Notes under the pieces: model-generated | The model's database searches: none | What the model was told of the DNA's origin: nothing | The model's input: only the letters and a program-made list of their open reading frames with translations | DNA from: Nitrospirota bacterium | Lineage (GTDB): Bacteria > Nitrospirota > Nitrospiria > Nitrospirales > Nitrospiraceae | Assembly: GCA_016195505.1 (NCBI GenBank) | Contig: JACPZN010000209.1 | Span: forward strand, 1 to 11,083 | DNA: 11,083 nucleotides | Direction of reading: 5' to 3' | Shown: piece after piece, positions 1 through 6,202 of the stretch | Numbering within the stretch: the stretch's first letter is position 1 | Layout of the letters: each line of letters begins with the position of its first letter | Program-made: the position numbers and the translations under genes

Positions 1-2
1 TG

Positions 3-506
3 CCGACCGAACGACAACAGCGTATCTCAGCAAGATTAGCCCAAACGAAATCACTGTTGCTGTCGCAGGGTCTCTGGCATCGACTCTTGGAATTGGGCGA
101 AACCACCCAGTCCCCCGATGATGACGCGCTGGAGCCCATCAATCGGGATTACTATGCTCTGCGGATGCCATGCCCGTTTCTCGAAGACGAGATCTGCTCG
201 ATTTACGAAGAACGCCCCGCAGCCTGCCGCGAGTTGCTCGTCACCTCACCGGCTGAGTGGTGTCAGGACCTGGTGAAGAATCCGGTGGAGCAGATTCCGG
301 TGCCAGTGCGGATCGGCTCGGCATTGGGACTGCTGTGGGGAGAACTGACGAAGACTCCGGCCAGGTTGATTCCGCTCCCCCTCGCACTGGATTGGGCGGA
401 GCGGCACCAGCGCGAGAATCAATCGACGTGGCAAGGCACGCAGCTGCTCGACCAGGCACTCGACAAGGTGTGGCGGTTTTTAAGTCAGGCGTTTCAGAAG
501 AAGTGA
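3..506 (+). CDS. YkgJ-family cysteine-cluster protein, 5' end outside window
   Basis: The reading frame is open from the left edge to a TGA at 504-506 (167 residues visible), so the true start lies upstream. The motif CPFL-x4-C-x-IYEERP-x2-CR (first Cys at visible residue 57) is the C-terminal half of the YkgJ/UPF0153 type of Cys-rich, putative Zn/Fe-binding protein. Spacing is C-x7-C-x9-C, with a further Cys in AEWC. The N-terminal CxxC part expected for the family is not visible and is presumably off the edge. The second half, with LGLLWGEL and an amphipathic tail, is not something I recognise. The stop codon sits inside the first unit of a heptad array. Biochemical function is unknown for most of this family. 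A TTG at 57 could serve as a start but would leave out the N-terminal cysteines. Confidence 0.72.
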   Translation, partial: PTERQQRISARLAQTKSLLLSQGLWHRLLELGETTQSPDDDALEPINRDYYALRMPCPFLEDEICSIYEERPAACRELLVTSPAEWCQDLVKNPVEQIPVPVRIGSALGLLWGELTKTPARLIPLPLALDWAERHQRENQSTWQGTQLLDQALDKVWRFLSQAFQKK

Positions 507-583
507 TGTGTGGTGAGTGATCAGTGATGCGCTGTTAGAATGTAACCCTCTCATCTTCGATTCATCACCCATCACTCATCACT
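502..583. repeat. Heptad-period array, inverted pair
   Basis: The left arm 502-529 consists of four 7-bp units (AGTGATG, TGTGGTG, AGTGATC, AGTGATG). The right arm 563-583 holds three related units on the opposite strand (CATCACC, CATCACT, CATCACT). The arms 510-529 and 563-582 are complementary at 17 of 20 positions, so a long imperfect hairpin with a loop of about 33 nt is possible. The left arm includes the stop of the YkgJ-type gene, and the right arm precedes thrH by about 40 bp. The array could act as a weak terminator or mRNA-stabilising structure, or be a decayed mobile repeat; the sequence does not say which. Confidence 0.7.
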
Positions 584-625
584 TGTCACATTGGCATTAC
601 ATATGAGTTCAAAGGAGAAACGTGA

Positions 626-1243
626 ATGCAAAAACCTGTCATCGCATGTTTGGACCTGGAGGGCGTGCTGGTTCCTGAAATTTGGATCAATGTCGCGCTC
701 AAGACCGGGATCGAGGCACTGAAAATTACGACTCGCGAAATGCCGGATTATGACAAGCTCATGAAGCAACGGCTGGCGATACTCGATCGGCACCACCTCA
801 AGATCGGGGACATTCAAGACGTCATCGACAAAATGGGCCCACTGGAAGGCGCCACTGACTTTATCCGATGGCTCCGTGAACGGTGCCAAGTCATAATTTT
901 ATCCGATACCTTCTACCAGTTTGCCCTGCCGCTCATGCGGCAACTCGGTTACCCGACTCTCTTCTGCAATCAGCTGAAGATCGATGCCAGCGGCCGTATT
1001 GAGAACTACCACATGCGGATGCAAAATCAGAAGAAGCATTCCGTCGCGGCTTTCAAATCGCTCAATTTCTTTACCATGGCTGCCGGCGATGCCTACAACG
1101 ATACTGCCATGCTGGGCGAAGCCGATGCCGGAGTTTTCTTCAGGCCGCCCGACCATCTACCCAAAGAATTTCCGCAGTTTCCCGTGACGCAAACCTATAG
1201 TGAGCTTCAGGAGCGGTTTGCGAAGGCGGGGAATCTGAAATAG
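626..1243 (+). CDS. thrH: Phosphoserine phosphatase / homoserine phosphotransferase ThrH
   Basis: A 205-residue HAD-superfamily enzyme that closely resembles Pseudomonas aeruginosa ThrH as I recall it, including the long shared stretches around DLEGVLVPEIW, MKQRL-ILD, WLRER-QV-ILSDTFY and MRQLG-PTL. HAD motif I is D10-x-E12-G, with D10 as the phospho-accepting nucleophile. Motif II is SDT at 93-95, and the acidic motif is GDAYND at 154-159. The family dephosphorylates phosphoserine and can move the phosphate to homoserine, linking serine and threonine synthesis in the cytoplasm. The ATG is preceded by AAAGGAG at 611-617 with 8-nt spacing, which fixes the start. It is monocistronic here, with a heptad array upstream, and converges on recQ. 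Length is normal for the family, and no defect is visible. Confidence 0.93.
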   Translation: MQKPVIACLDLEGVLVPEIWINVALKTGIEALKITTREMPDYDKLMKQRLAILDRHHLKIGDIQDVIDKMGPLEGATDFIRWLRERCQVIILSDTFYQFALPLMRQLGYPTLFCNQLKIDASGRIENYHMRMQNQKKHSVAAFKSLNFFTMAAGDAYNDTAMLGEADAGVFFRPPDHLPKEFPQFPVTQTYSELQERFAKAGNLK

Positions 1244-1263
1244 CTGTTGGCTGACGGCTCTCT
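1243..1263. repeat. Short heptad-period remnant between convergent genes
   Basis: Three units on the + strand, GCTGTTG (1243-1249), GCTGACG (1250-1256) and GCTCTCT (1257-1263), fill the gap between the thrH stop and the recQ stop. GCTGACG also occurs exactly in the array upstream of recQ (3231-3237, opposite orientation). No hairpin terminator is visible in this 18-bp gap. Confidence 0.5.
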
Positions 1264-3145
1264 ATCCCCCATTCACCACTTCCAGCACCCGCCGGCCGTA
1301 CCGCTCGATTTTCATCTCGCCGATCCCGGGAATCTCCAGCAAGCCCGCGGGTGTCACGGGTTTCCGGCTGGCAATGGCCTTCAACATCTTGTCGTGAAAA
1401 ATCAGAAACGGCGCGACGCCTTCTTCCTCAGCGAGATCTGTGCGAAGCTGGCGGAGTCGTTCAAACAGCTGAGGGTCGGCAAGAGCAGCTTTCGGAACAG
1501 TCCCGGCCGTGAGCCTTTCGTGAGATGTCTTCAACTGCGAGGTTCGCACTTTCGCATTCTTTAATACTAAGGCGCTGACCCCCTGCAGCACTTCCTGCCC
1601 GCTCCTGGTGATATTCAGTGTGGGATAGTCCAGGCTTTCGACATGCAGATGCCCCGCGTCGATGAGGTCCTTCACAAGCCGAATCATCAAGACCTTCGAG
1701 CTGGTTCGACAGCTTCCATAGGTCGGACAGCGCTCGGCGCCATACGCAATGAGCGCTTTCGATCGGCTTCCGCGAAGGATCTCAACGACGCGACTGACGC
1801 CGAAGCGGCCGCCGCACCAGGATACAGTCTCCAAGACAGCGTTCGCACTGGCGTCCTCAGCATCATATGAGGCTCGGCCGTTTTTCTTATGTGTAACTGC
1901 ACAGCGATCGCAGAGACCACAGGGCCCCAAGGCCCGTTCCTCGTCATCACTAAAGTAGTCAAAAATCGCCAGCTGGCGGCAGGTCTGAACCGACACATAC
2001 CCGATCATTTCGTGGAGCAGCGTCCTCATCCGATCGGCACGGTCGGTGCTGCCTGGGTCGCCGGAGGCCTGATGAATGAAATATTCCTGCGTGGCCAGGT
2101 CCCGCTCATGAAACAGCAACACACAGGCAGCGGGCTGCCCATCGCGGCCCGCGCGCCCTGCTTCTTGATAATAAGCCTCCACGCTTCCCGGAATATCGAA
2201 ATGGACGACCAGCCTGACATCCGATTTATCGATCCCCATCCCGAATGCATTTGTCGCCACGAGAATCCGAATCTCGCCACGACGAAATTCGTCATGCATG
2301 AGCCGCCGCTCATCATCAGACAAGCCTGCGTGGTAGAAACCGACCGACGAGTGAGATTGCCCAAGCCATCCTGCCACCTCTTCGACTGCTCGGCGCGTGG
2401 CGCAATAGATCAAGATGGTACCAGTCTGATGGCTGTGGACCAGATCGTCCAACGTCGCCAATTTATCGTGGCGAGAGAGACAACATTGAACGGAAAAAGC
2501 CAGATTCGTTCGGCGAAAGCTCGTAATCAATCGGAGCGGATCATGCAGCGCCAAACGTTCGCAGATGTCAGCCTGAACACGAGACGTGGCTGTCGCGGTC
2601 AGGGCCAGACAGGGGGGATCGTTGAGTTCCCGGCGCAGGCGGTCGAGTTTCATGTAGTCGGGTCTAAAGTCATGGCCCCACTGGGAAATACAGTGGGCTT
2701 CGTCGACGACCAGCAACGAGATGATGCAGGAGCGCAGGAGTCGGAGGAACCCCTCGTGCTGTATCCGTTCCGGCGCGAGATAGAGCAGCCTGAGACGCTG
2801 CAGATGCAGCGCTTGAATCACCCGATCCCGCTCCGGCTCAGAAAGGCCGGAATGAAACGCTGCCACCGCAATGTTGCGTTGCGTCAGGCTCTCCACCTGA
2901 TCCTGCATCAACGCAATAAGAGGGGACACGACCAGGGTCAGCCCAGGCAGTACCGTAGCCGGCAGTTGGTAGCAGAGCGATTTCCCCTGACCGGTCGGCA
3001 TGACTGCCATCGCATCGCGACGGGCCATGACCGCGCGAATGACTTCCTCCTGGCCCGGCCGAAACTGCGCAAACCCGAACTGTCGCCTGAGCTGTTGGGT
3101 GAGATCGTTCACGGTGAGAGACAAGGAATAGATGGTGCGTTTCAA
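1262..3145 (-). CDS. recQ: ATP-dependent DNA helicase RecQ
   Basis: A 627-residue superfamily 2 helicase acting in recombination and replication-fork repair. In order it shows a Q-motif FGFAQFRPGQ (23-32) and a Walker A MPTGQGKS (49-56, Gln where many RecQ proteins have Gly). DEAH is at 148-151, followed by the RecQ aromatic-rich loop HCISQWGHDFRP. Motif VI is YYQEAGRAGRDG (325-336). A zinc-binding cysteine set lies at about 389, 409, 412 and 415, then an RQC winged helix and a C-terminal HRDC domain (about 550-627) with LLEIPGIGEMKIERYG. The start is uncertain: there is no in-frame ATG near the N-terminus. TTG at 3145 gives 627 aa and GTG at 3112 gives 616 aa, and neither has a clear Shine-Dalgarno sequence. 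Its promoter should lie between 3146 and the terminator at 3309. Confidence 0.95.
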   Translation of the reverse strand: MKRTIYSLSLTVNDLTQQLRRQFGFAQFRPGQEEVIRAVMARRDAMAVMPTGQGKSLCYQLPATVLPGLTLVVSPLIALMQDQVESLTQRNIAVAAFHSGLSEPERDRVIQALHLQRLRLLYLAPERIQHEGFLRLLRSCIISLLVVDEAHCISQWGHDFRPDYMKLDRLRRELNDPPCLALTATATSRVQADICERLALHDPLRLITSFRRTNLAFSVQCCLSRHDKLATLDDLVHSHQTGTILIYCATRRAVEEVAGWLGQSHSSVGFYHAGLSDDERRLMHDEFRRGEIRILVATNAFGMGIDKSDVRLVVHFDIPGSVEAYYQEAGRAGRDGQPAACVLLFHERDLATQEYFIHQASGDPGSTDRADRMRTLLHEMIGYVSVQTCRQLAIFDYFSDDEERALGPCGLCDRCAVTHKKNGRASYDAEDASANAVLETVSWCGGRFGVSRVVEILRGSRSKALIAYGAERCPTYGSCRTSSKVLMIRLVKDLIDAGHLHVESLDYPTLNITRSGQEVLQGVSALVLKNAKVRTSQLKTSHERLTAGTVPKAALADPQLFERLRQLRTDLAEEEGVAPFLIFHDKMLKAIASRKPVTPAGLLEIPGIGEMKIERYGRRVLEVVNGG

Positions 3146-3209
3146 AACCCGAGCGTGGCGGAGGGAGTATAGACGTCAGGGGACCTGTGGGCAAGTCAGA
3201 GGAGTCCAC

Positions 3210-3244
3210 TTGTAGCCATCAGCTTTCAACCGTCAGCATTCAGC
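3210..3244. repeat. Heptad-period array upstream of recQ
   Basis: Five contiguous 7-bp units, read on the - strand: GCTGAAT (3238-3244), GCTGACG (3231-3237), GTTGAAA (3224-3230), GCTGATG (3217-3223) and GCTACAA (3210-3216). This is the same GCTGA-type unit as at 1243-1263. The array lies in the 252-bp gap between the barrel-protein gene and recQ, on the recQ promoter side of the terminator. Confidence 0.6.
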
Positions 3245-3308
3245 CGGAGGAAAGCACGTCTTCGGGGAGAAGTAGAATTAGCGCGAAAACAGGCGCGATG
3301 AAAATAAG

Positions 3309-3345
3309 AAGCCCCGCGGGGATCGCCTCGCGGGGCTTTCTTTGT
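3309..3345. terminator. Bidirectional intrinsic terminator
   Basis: A perfect 10-bp stem (AAGCCCCGCG at 3309-3318 with CGCGGGGCTT at 3329-3338) encloses a 10-nt loop. On the + strand the stem is followed by a T-rich stretch (TCTTTG). On the - strand it is followed by CTTATTTT. On the - strand it lies about 60 bp beyond the stop of the barrel-protein gene, which is its likely client, and it separates that transcript from recQ. Confidence 0.88.
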
Positions 3346-3397
3346 ACTCAGGCGCGAGCGGGTCGCGCTGCGCCGAGCGATGTACGAATGACAGAAT

Positions 3398-5107
3398 CTA
3401 GAAGTTTATCCACATCTGGCCATAGGCCCAATCTTGCCCTCGAGCTTGTTGACCCAGGTTGGCCGAGATATAGGCACCGGGAAATAAGTGGCCGTAACCA
3501 GCCTGCGCAGCCACTTTCCCATCCATGAAGTGATAGGTACCGACCACGTCGATTTCGTCTCCGATATGGGTCTTGGTGTTGTTCGCTTTGGAGAACACGT
3601 AGACACCCTGGCTCGCGCGATACCAGTTGTCCTTCGCGTTCGCAAGGTTCAAGTGAGTGTACCAAACCTCGAGATGGGAGTTCTTCGAGGGCCGCAGCTG
3701 GAGGTTGCCCGAGGGGCTGGCCATGTTTTTCCATGCCTGCACATCCATATAACCCATGTGGATATGGTTGGTGGGGAAGAAGTTTTCAAACGTATTGGCG
3801 GTCCGACAGGGTCCGTACGCACCGTTCAAGGTGCAGTTGGCACGGCCGTCACCGGAGGCATAGTCGAAGTTAATGGCTAAGCGCGGCTTCCAGGCCCACT
3901 CGTAGACCGTATAGCCGATCCAGTTCCTTGTCGCAAAGGCGTTGATGTGAATACACTTCCCGTTTCCCCCTGCTTGTCCGCAGAGGTTGCTGGCGGCAGC
4001 AGCGGAATCGCCCATCGAACCGAACTGATAAGCACCTTCTGATGTCCAGTCGAACCCACCCTTCTTCATTGCGATGCGGGTTCCGAGCATGTGGCGGGTC
4101 TGGTCCGAGTGTTTCGCCGTGCCCAAGCCCTGCCCCCTGATATCTGCCGCGCCAAGGTTGTTCCTGTAATAGACATAGTAGGGTTCGAGCAGGATCCAAG
4201 GAATGGACTTGATCTGGTTATAGAGAATCAACATGTCGGAGTCGCCCGCGGCGTTCTGACCCTGACCGGTGGCAGTTGCGAGATTTGGACCAACACTTCC
4301 GACCGCTGATCCCTGGGCCAGATCCGTTTCGGCCTGCCGGAACCAGCCGACATAGGTGTCGATGGCCTTGGTGCTGTATTGCAGCATGATGCCGTCATGG
4401 GAGTAGCCAGTGTTGGCCCAATCGAAGTGGCCGAACAAACTGTGGTCACCGAATATGACATATTGCCGGCCAGCCTTTACACTGAAGCCTTCAATGCCGG
4501 CAAAATTGCGGATCAACATGTAGGCAGCCCGGACACCGAGGGAACAGGCTGAGCCGTTGGGACCGGGTGTGGCTCCGCAAGTATGGGTCAGCGGATCGCC
4601 GTTGTTGCCGGCGCCACCTGCACCAGTTGCTTGGCCGCCACCTCCCCACACACGCGAATCGATAATTTCCATGTAGAAATTCACGTCCGGCGAAAGGTCA
4701 TAGCCGATGCCCAAGCGGGTCATTTGCATGATGAATTGATCGTTTGCCTTGCCCGCAACGGCGGTTGTTCCGCCGGTACCATTTATGGTGTTGCAGTTCC
4801 CACCAGCGATGCCAACGCCAAAGCAAGTCATGTTCCGGTATTCAGGCCTCACGCGAAGATCTGCACGAATCCAGAATTTGCTGATGTCGAAGTTCTTGCC
4901 GATCTTCGGATCGTAGAGTTCGTAGGCTTCTTTTTGTGGAATGGCACGGGGGATTGCCGGGACGTTGGTGATTCGCTCACCCTCCGGCAGTTCGAATGCC
5001 GCTTGGACTACCGGGGCGCTGATCAAAGCCAGGCCCACCGTCATCGCTGCGGCGCTTACGGAGGTGACGAGAGCGGCCCACCCTGTCTGTCCTCTTTTCA
5101 TGCGCAT
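3398..5107 (-). CDS. Outer-membrane beta-barrel protein, alginate-export/porin type
   Basis: 569 residues. The start at 5107 is chosen because a strong GAGGAGG precedes it by 6 nt; the longer open frame to 5167 lacks such a site and would place charged residues before the signal peptide. Residues 1-36 form a Sec signal peptide (basic MRMKRGQ, hydrophobic core, VQA cleavage before AFEL). The mature part has repeated amphipathic strands, including the IRADLRVRPEYRN segment typical of alginate-export-family barrels, and ends in Phe (GQMWINF), the usual C-terminal signal for barrel assembly. Its only eight cysteines form four pairs, C95/C105, C177/C188, C376/C385 and C425/C434, in Gly/Asn-rich stretches that look like loops. 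There is no twin-arginine motif. The substrate is unknown; a general or specific porin is the safest call. It is followed by a strong terminator and is probably its own transcription unit. Confidence 0.8.
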   Translation of the reverse strand: MRMKRGQTGWAALVTSVSAAAMTVGLALISAPVVQAAFELPEGERITNVPAIPRAIPQKEAYELYDPKIGKNFDISKFWIRADLRVRPEYRNMTCFGVGIAGGNCNTINGTGGTTAVAGKANDQFIMQMTRLGIGYDLSPDVNFYMEIIDSRVWGGGGQATGAGGAGNNGDPLTHTCGATPGPNGSACSLGVRAAYMLIRNFAGIEGFSVKAGRQYVIFGDHSLFGHFDWANTGYSHDGIMLQYSTKAIDTYVGWFRQAETDLAQGSAVGSVGPNLATATGQGQNAAGDSDMLILYNQIKSIPWILLEPYYVYYRNNLGAADIRGQGLGTAKHSDQTRHMLGTRIAMKKGGFDWTSEGAYQFGSMGDSAAAASNLCGQAGGNGKCIHINAFATRNWIGYTVYEWAWKPRLAINFDYASGDGRANCTLNGAYGPCRTANTFENFFPTNHIHMGYMDVQAWKNMASPSGNLQLRPSKNSHLEVWYTHLNLANAKDNWYRASQGVYVFSKANNTKTHIGDEIDVVGTYHFMDGKVAAQAGYGHLFPGAYISANLGQQARGQDWAYGQMWINF

Positions 5108-5274
5108 CGAAGACCTCCTCTGATAATGCGTTAATCCGCCAGGCTCAAAGGCGAAAACGAGTACCATAGACTGGCTCCTGATCGCAAGAACAAAATTTCA
5201 GGACCACAGAGGCCACTGCCGTGTACGTCTTTATTTCAGAGTCAATAAGGAGAGGCAATTGTGCCAGCCACGCT

Positions 5275-5297
5275 GGGGCGGGAGGGGGAAGGGGGGG
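5275..5297 (+). other. Four-tract G-quadruplex motif
   Basis: Four guanine runs of 4, 3, 5 and 7 bases on the + strand are separated by loops of only 1, 1 and 2 bases (C, A, AA). This satisfies the standard G4 pattern with very short loops. It begins 25 bp beyond the stop of the TatB-like gene. The + strand is the template for all neighbouring genes, so a folded G4 would face RNA polymerase leaving the tat genes. A 5-bp hairpin (CCAGC at 5264-5268 with GCTGG at 5272-5276) abuts it. Confidence 0.6.
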
Positions 5298-5321
5298 TAG
5301 TAACGGTCTTCTCACCGGGGC

Positions 5322-5624
5322 TTATGAAGCTTCGCCCGGCTTGCTGAGAGCTTTGGTACTGTCTTCGGCCTGTTGGCCTGCGGTATTGATCTCTTCTTCC
5401 GCTTCTTTCATGGAGGCTTGGAAGTCCTGCTCGACCATCTTTACCTCCTGCTGAATCATGTTGAGCTCAGGCTCTACCGACTTCCGCAGGTCTTCTGCTG
5501 TCTCCTTGAACCCTTTGATGGCCTTTCCGACTTGCCGCCCGACCTCCGGTAGCTGTTTGGGACCGAACAGGAGAAACGCAATCACCAGAATGATTAAGAT
5601 TTCGCCTGCTCCCAGTCCGAACAT
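5322..5624 (-). CDS. Twin-arginine translocase subunit, TatA/TatB-like
   Basis: 100 residues starting at the ATG whose protein begins MFGLGAGEIL. An 18-codon upstream extension is open but is encoded by a repeat array, so it is rejected. The N-terminal membrane helix (about 4-20) is followed by the hinge FGPKQLPE (20-27), an amphipathic helix (QVGKAIKGFK), then an acidic, probably coiled tail rich in Glu. Glu8 and the GPKQLP hinge recall TatB (E. coli GPQRLP), while VGKAIKGFKE recalls TatA. I therefore infer a TatB-like partner of the upstream TatA, without certainty. Tat subunits export folded proteins with TatC, which is not in this window. The ribosome-binding site is weak. The gene follows tatA after 82 bp filled by a heptad array. 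Confidence 0.85.
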   Translation of the reverse strand: MFGLGAGEILIILVIAFLLFGPKQLPEVGRQVGKAIKGFKETAEDLRKSVEPELNMIQQEVKMVEQDFQASMKEAEEEINTAGQQAEDSTKALSKPGEAS

Positions 5625-5634
5625 CTTGTAAGTC

Positions 5635-5698
5635 CGTGAAACGTGAAACGTCAGGCGTAAGGCGAATGACAAATTCACCTAACCCCTCACCCCTTACG
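5635..5698. repeat. Heptad-period array with inverted halves
   Basis: The left half holds CGTGAAA (5635-5641), CGTGAAA (5642-5648), CGTCAGG (5649-5655), CGTAAGG (5656-5662) and CGAATGA (5663-5669). The right half holds CCTAACC (5678-5684), CCTCACC (5685-5691) and CCTTACG (5692-5698). CGTAAGG at 5656 is the exact inverse of CCTTACG at 5692. The array occupies nearly the whole gap between the two tat genes, so it will be transcribed if they share an mRNA and may fold there. Confidence 0.68.
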
Positions 5699-5706
5699 TT
5701 CTCCTC

Positions 5707-5991
5707 TTAGCCATGCTTAGCTTGTTCCGGGTGCGCTGCCGGCGCAGGAGGCGCCGGTTTGACTTCCGCTTGCGCGGTGACCTGAGTGGGCGGGGCCGAC
5801 TGCGACTGTGCCTGTTGGGCCTGCTCAGCCGGCGTGACGTCGATGGCGTCCGCCTCATGGACCGTCTTCTTGAATCCCTTAATGGCCTTGCCGAGACCTT
5901 CGCCCAGTTGCGGAAGCTTGCCCGCGCCGAAAATGATCAACACGATGATCAAGATCAGCATCAATTCCATCCAGCCGAATGAACCGAACAT
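5707..5991 (-). CDS. tatA: Sec-independent translocase subunit TatA
   Basis: 94 residues with classic TatA architecture: a short periplasmic N-terminus, a membrane helix (about 5-21), the FG hinge at 21-22, and an amphipathic helix GKLPQLGEGLGKAIKGFKKT. The tail is low-complexity, with Ala, Pro and Gln, and shows no recognisable domain. TatA multimers form the translocation path for folded proteins in the cytoplasmic membrane. The ATG at 5991 has a GAGG about 8 nt upstream. It is the first of a tandem pair with the TatB-like gene, and no tatC is visible. A candidate promoter and a heptad array lie in the 211-bp gap after mnmA. An Ala/Pro-coding 7-bp inverted repeat near its 3' end (5739-5757) is probably a by-product of codon use. 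Confidence 0.92.
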   Translation of the reverse strand: MFGSFGWMELMLILIIVLIIFGAGKLPQLGEGLGKAIKGFKKTVHEADAIDVTPAEQAQQAQSQSAPPTQVTAQAEVKPAPPAPAAHPEQAKHG

Positions 5992-6011
5992 CCTAGAACC
6001 TCAATATGACG

Positions 6012-6039
6012 AGTGATCAGTGATGGGTGATTGGGTGTG
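6012..6039. repeat. Heptad-period array upstream of tatA
   Basis: Four contiguous 7-bp units on the + strand: AGTGATC (6012-6018), AGTGATG (6019-6025), GGTGATT (6026-6032) and GGGTGTG (6033-6039). AGTGATC followed by AGTGATG repeats exactly at 516-529, more than 5 kb away. It lies in the probable 5' untranslated leader of tatA. Confidence 0.62.
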
Positions 6040-6061
6040 TGAAGCTTCCCCAAGCTGGAGA

Positions 6062-6090
6062 AGGCTACAGAAGATTCAAGGACAAGTCAA
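6062..6090 (-). promoter_or_regulatory. Candidate sigma-70-type promoter for the tat genes
   Basis: On the - strand TTGACT (6090-6085) is separated by 17 bp from TAGCCT (6067-6062). The -35 matches the consensus at five of six bases, while the -10 matches at only three of six. It points toward tatA, whose start is about 70 bp further on. The weak -10 keeps this a guess. Confidence 0.28.
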
Positions 6091-6202
6091 GGGAAGGATC
6101 GATGGCCGATAAGATCTACCAGCGCCGCTAGTGCCTGGCAACATTTGATGAATTCGACGGAATTGGTACCGCTACAAAGGCCACTGGCCTGATGCGTCGG
6201 AC

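Noticed and set aside
1889..3172. 427-codon open frame on the + strand, antisense to recQ
   Set aside because: It is entirely opposite a well-conserved RecQ with all motifs, has no recognisable domain, and long antisense frames are common in GC-rich genes.
3406..3414. Perfect DnaA box TTATCCACA
   Set aside because: A single copy, encoding part of the conserved C-terminus of the barrel protein; no cluster or AT-rich unwinding region accompanies it, so it is not evidence of an origin.
5240..5270. TGGCAC sequence upstream of the barrel gene as a sigma-54 promoter
   Set aside because: The GG and GC elements are 9 rather than 12 positions apart, which is incompatible with sigma-54 spacing.
5635..5648. 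CGTGAAA units resembling half of a parS site
   Set aside because: They are direct, not palindromic, repeats and belong to a heptad array; the CACGTG core is absent.
5625..5678. N-terminal extension of the TatB-like protein
   Set aside because: The extra 18 residues are encoded by the heptad array and precede the canonical MFG start of Tat subunits.
5739..5757. 7-bp inverted repeat at the 3' end of tatA, possible terminator
   Set aside because: It lies within the Ala/Pro-coding tail and lacks a following T-run on the transcribed strand; codon bias explains it.
6178..6190. AGGCC/GGCCT hairpin just after the mnmA stop
   Set aside because: The stem has only 5 bp with a 3-nt loop and a poor T-run, too weak to call a terminator.
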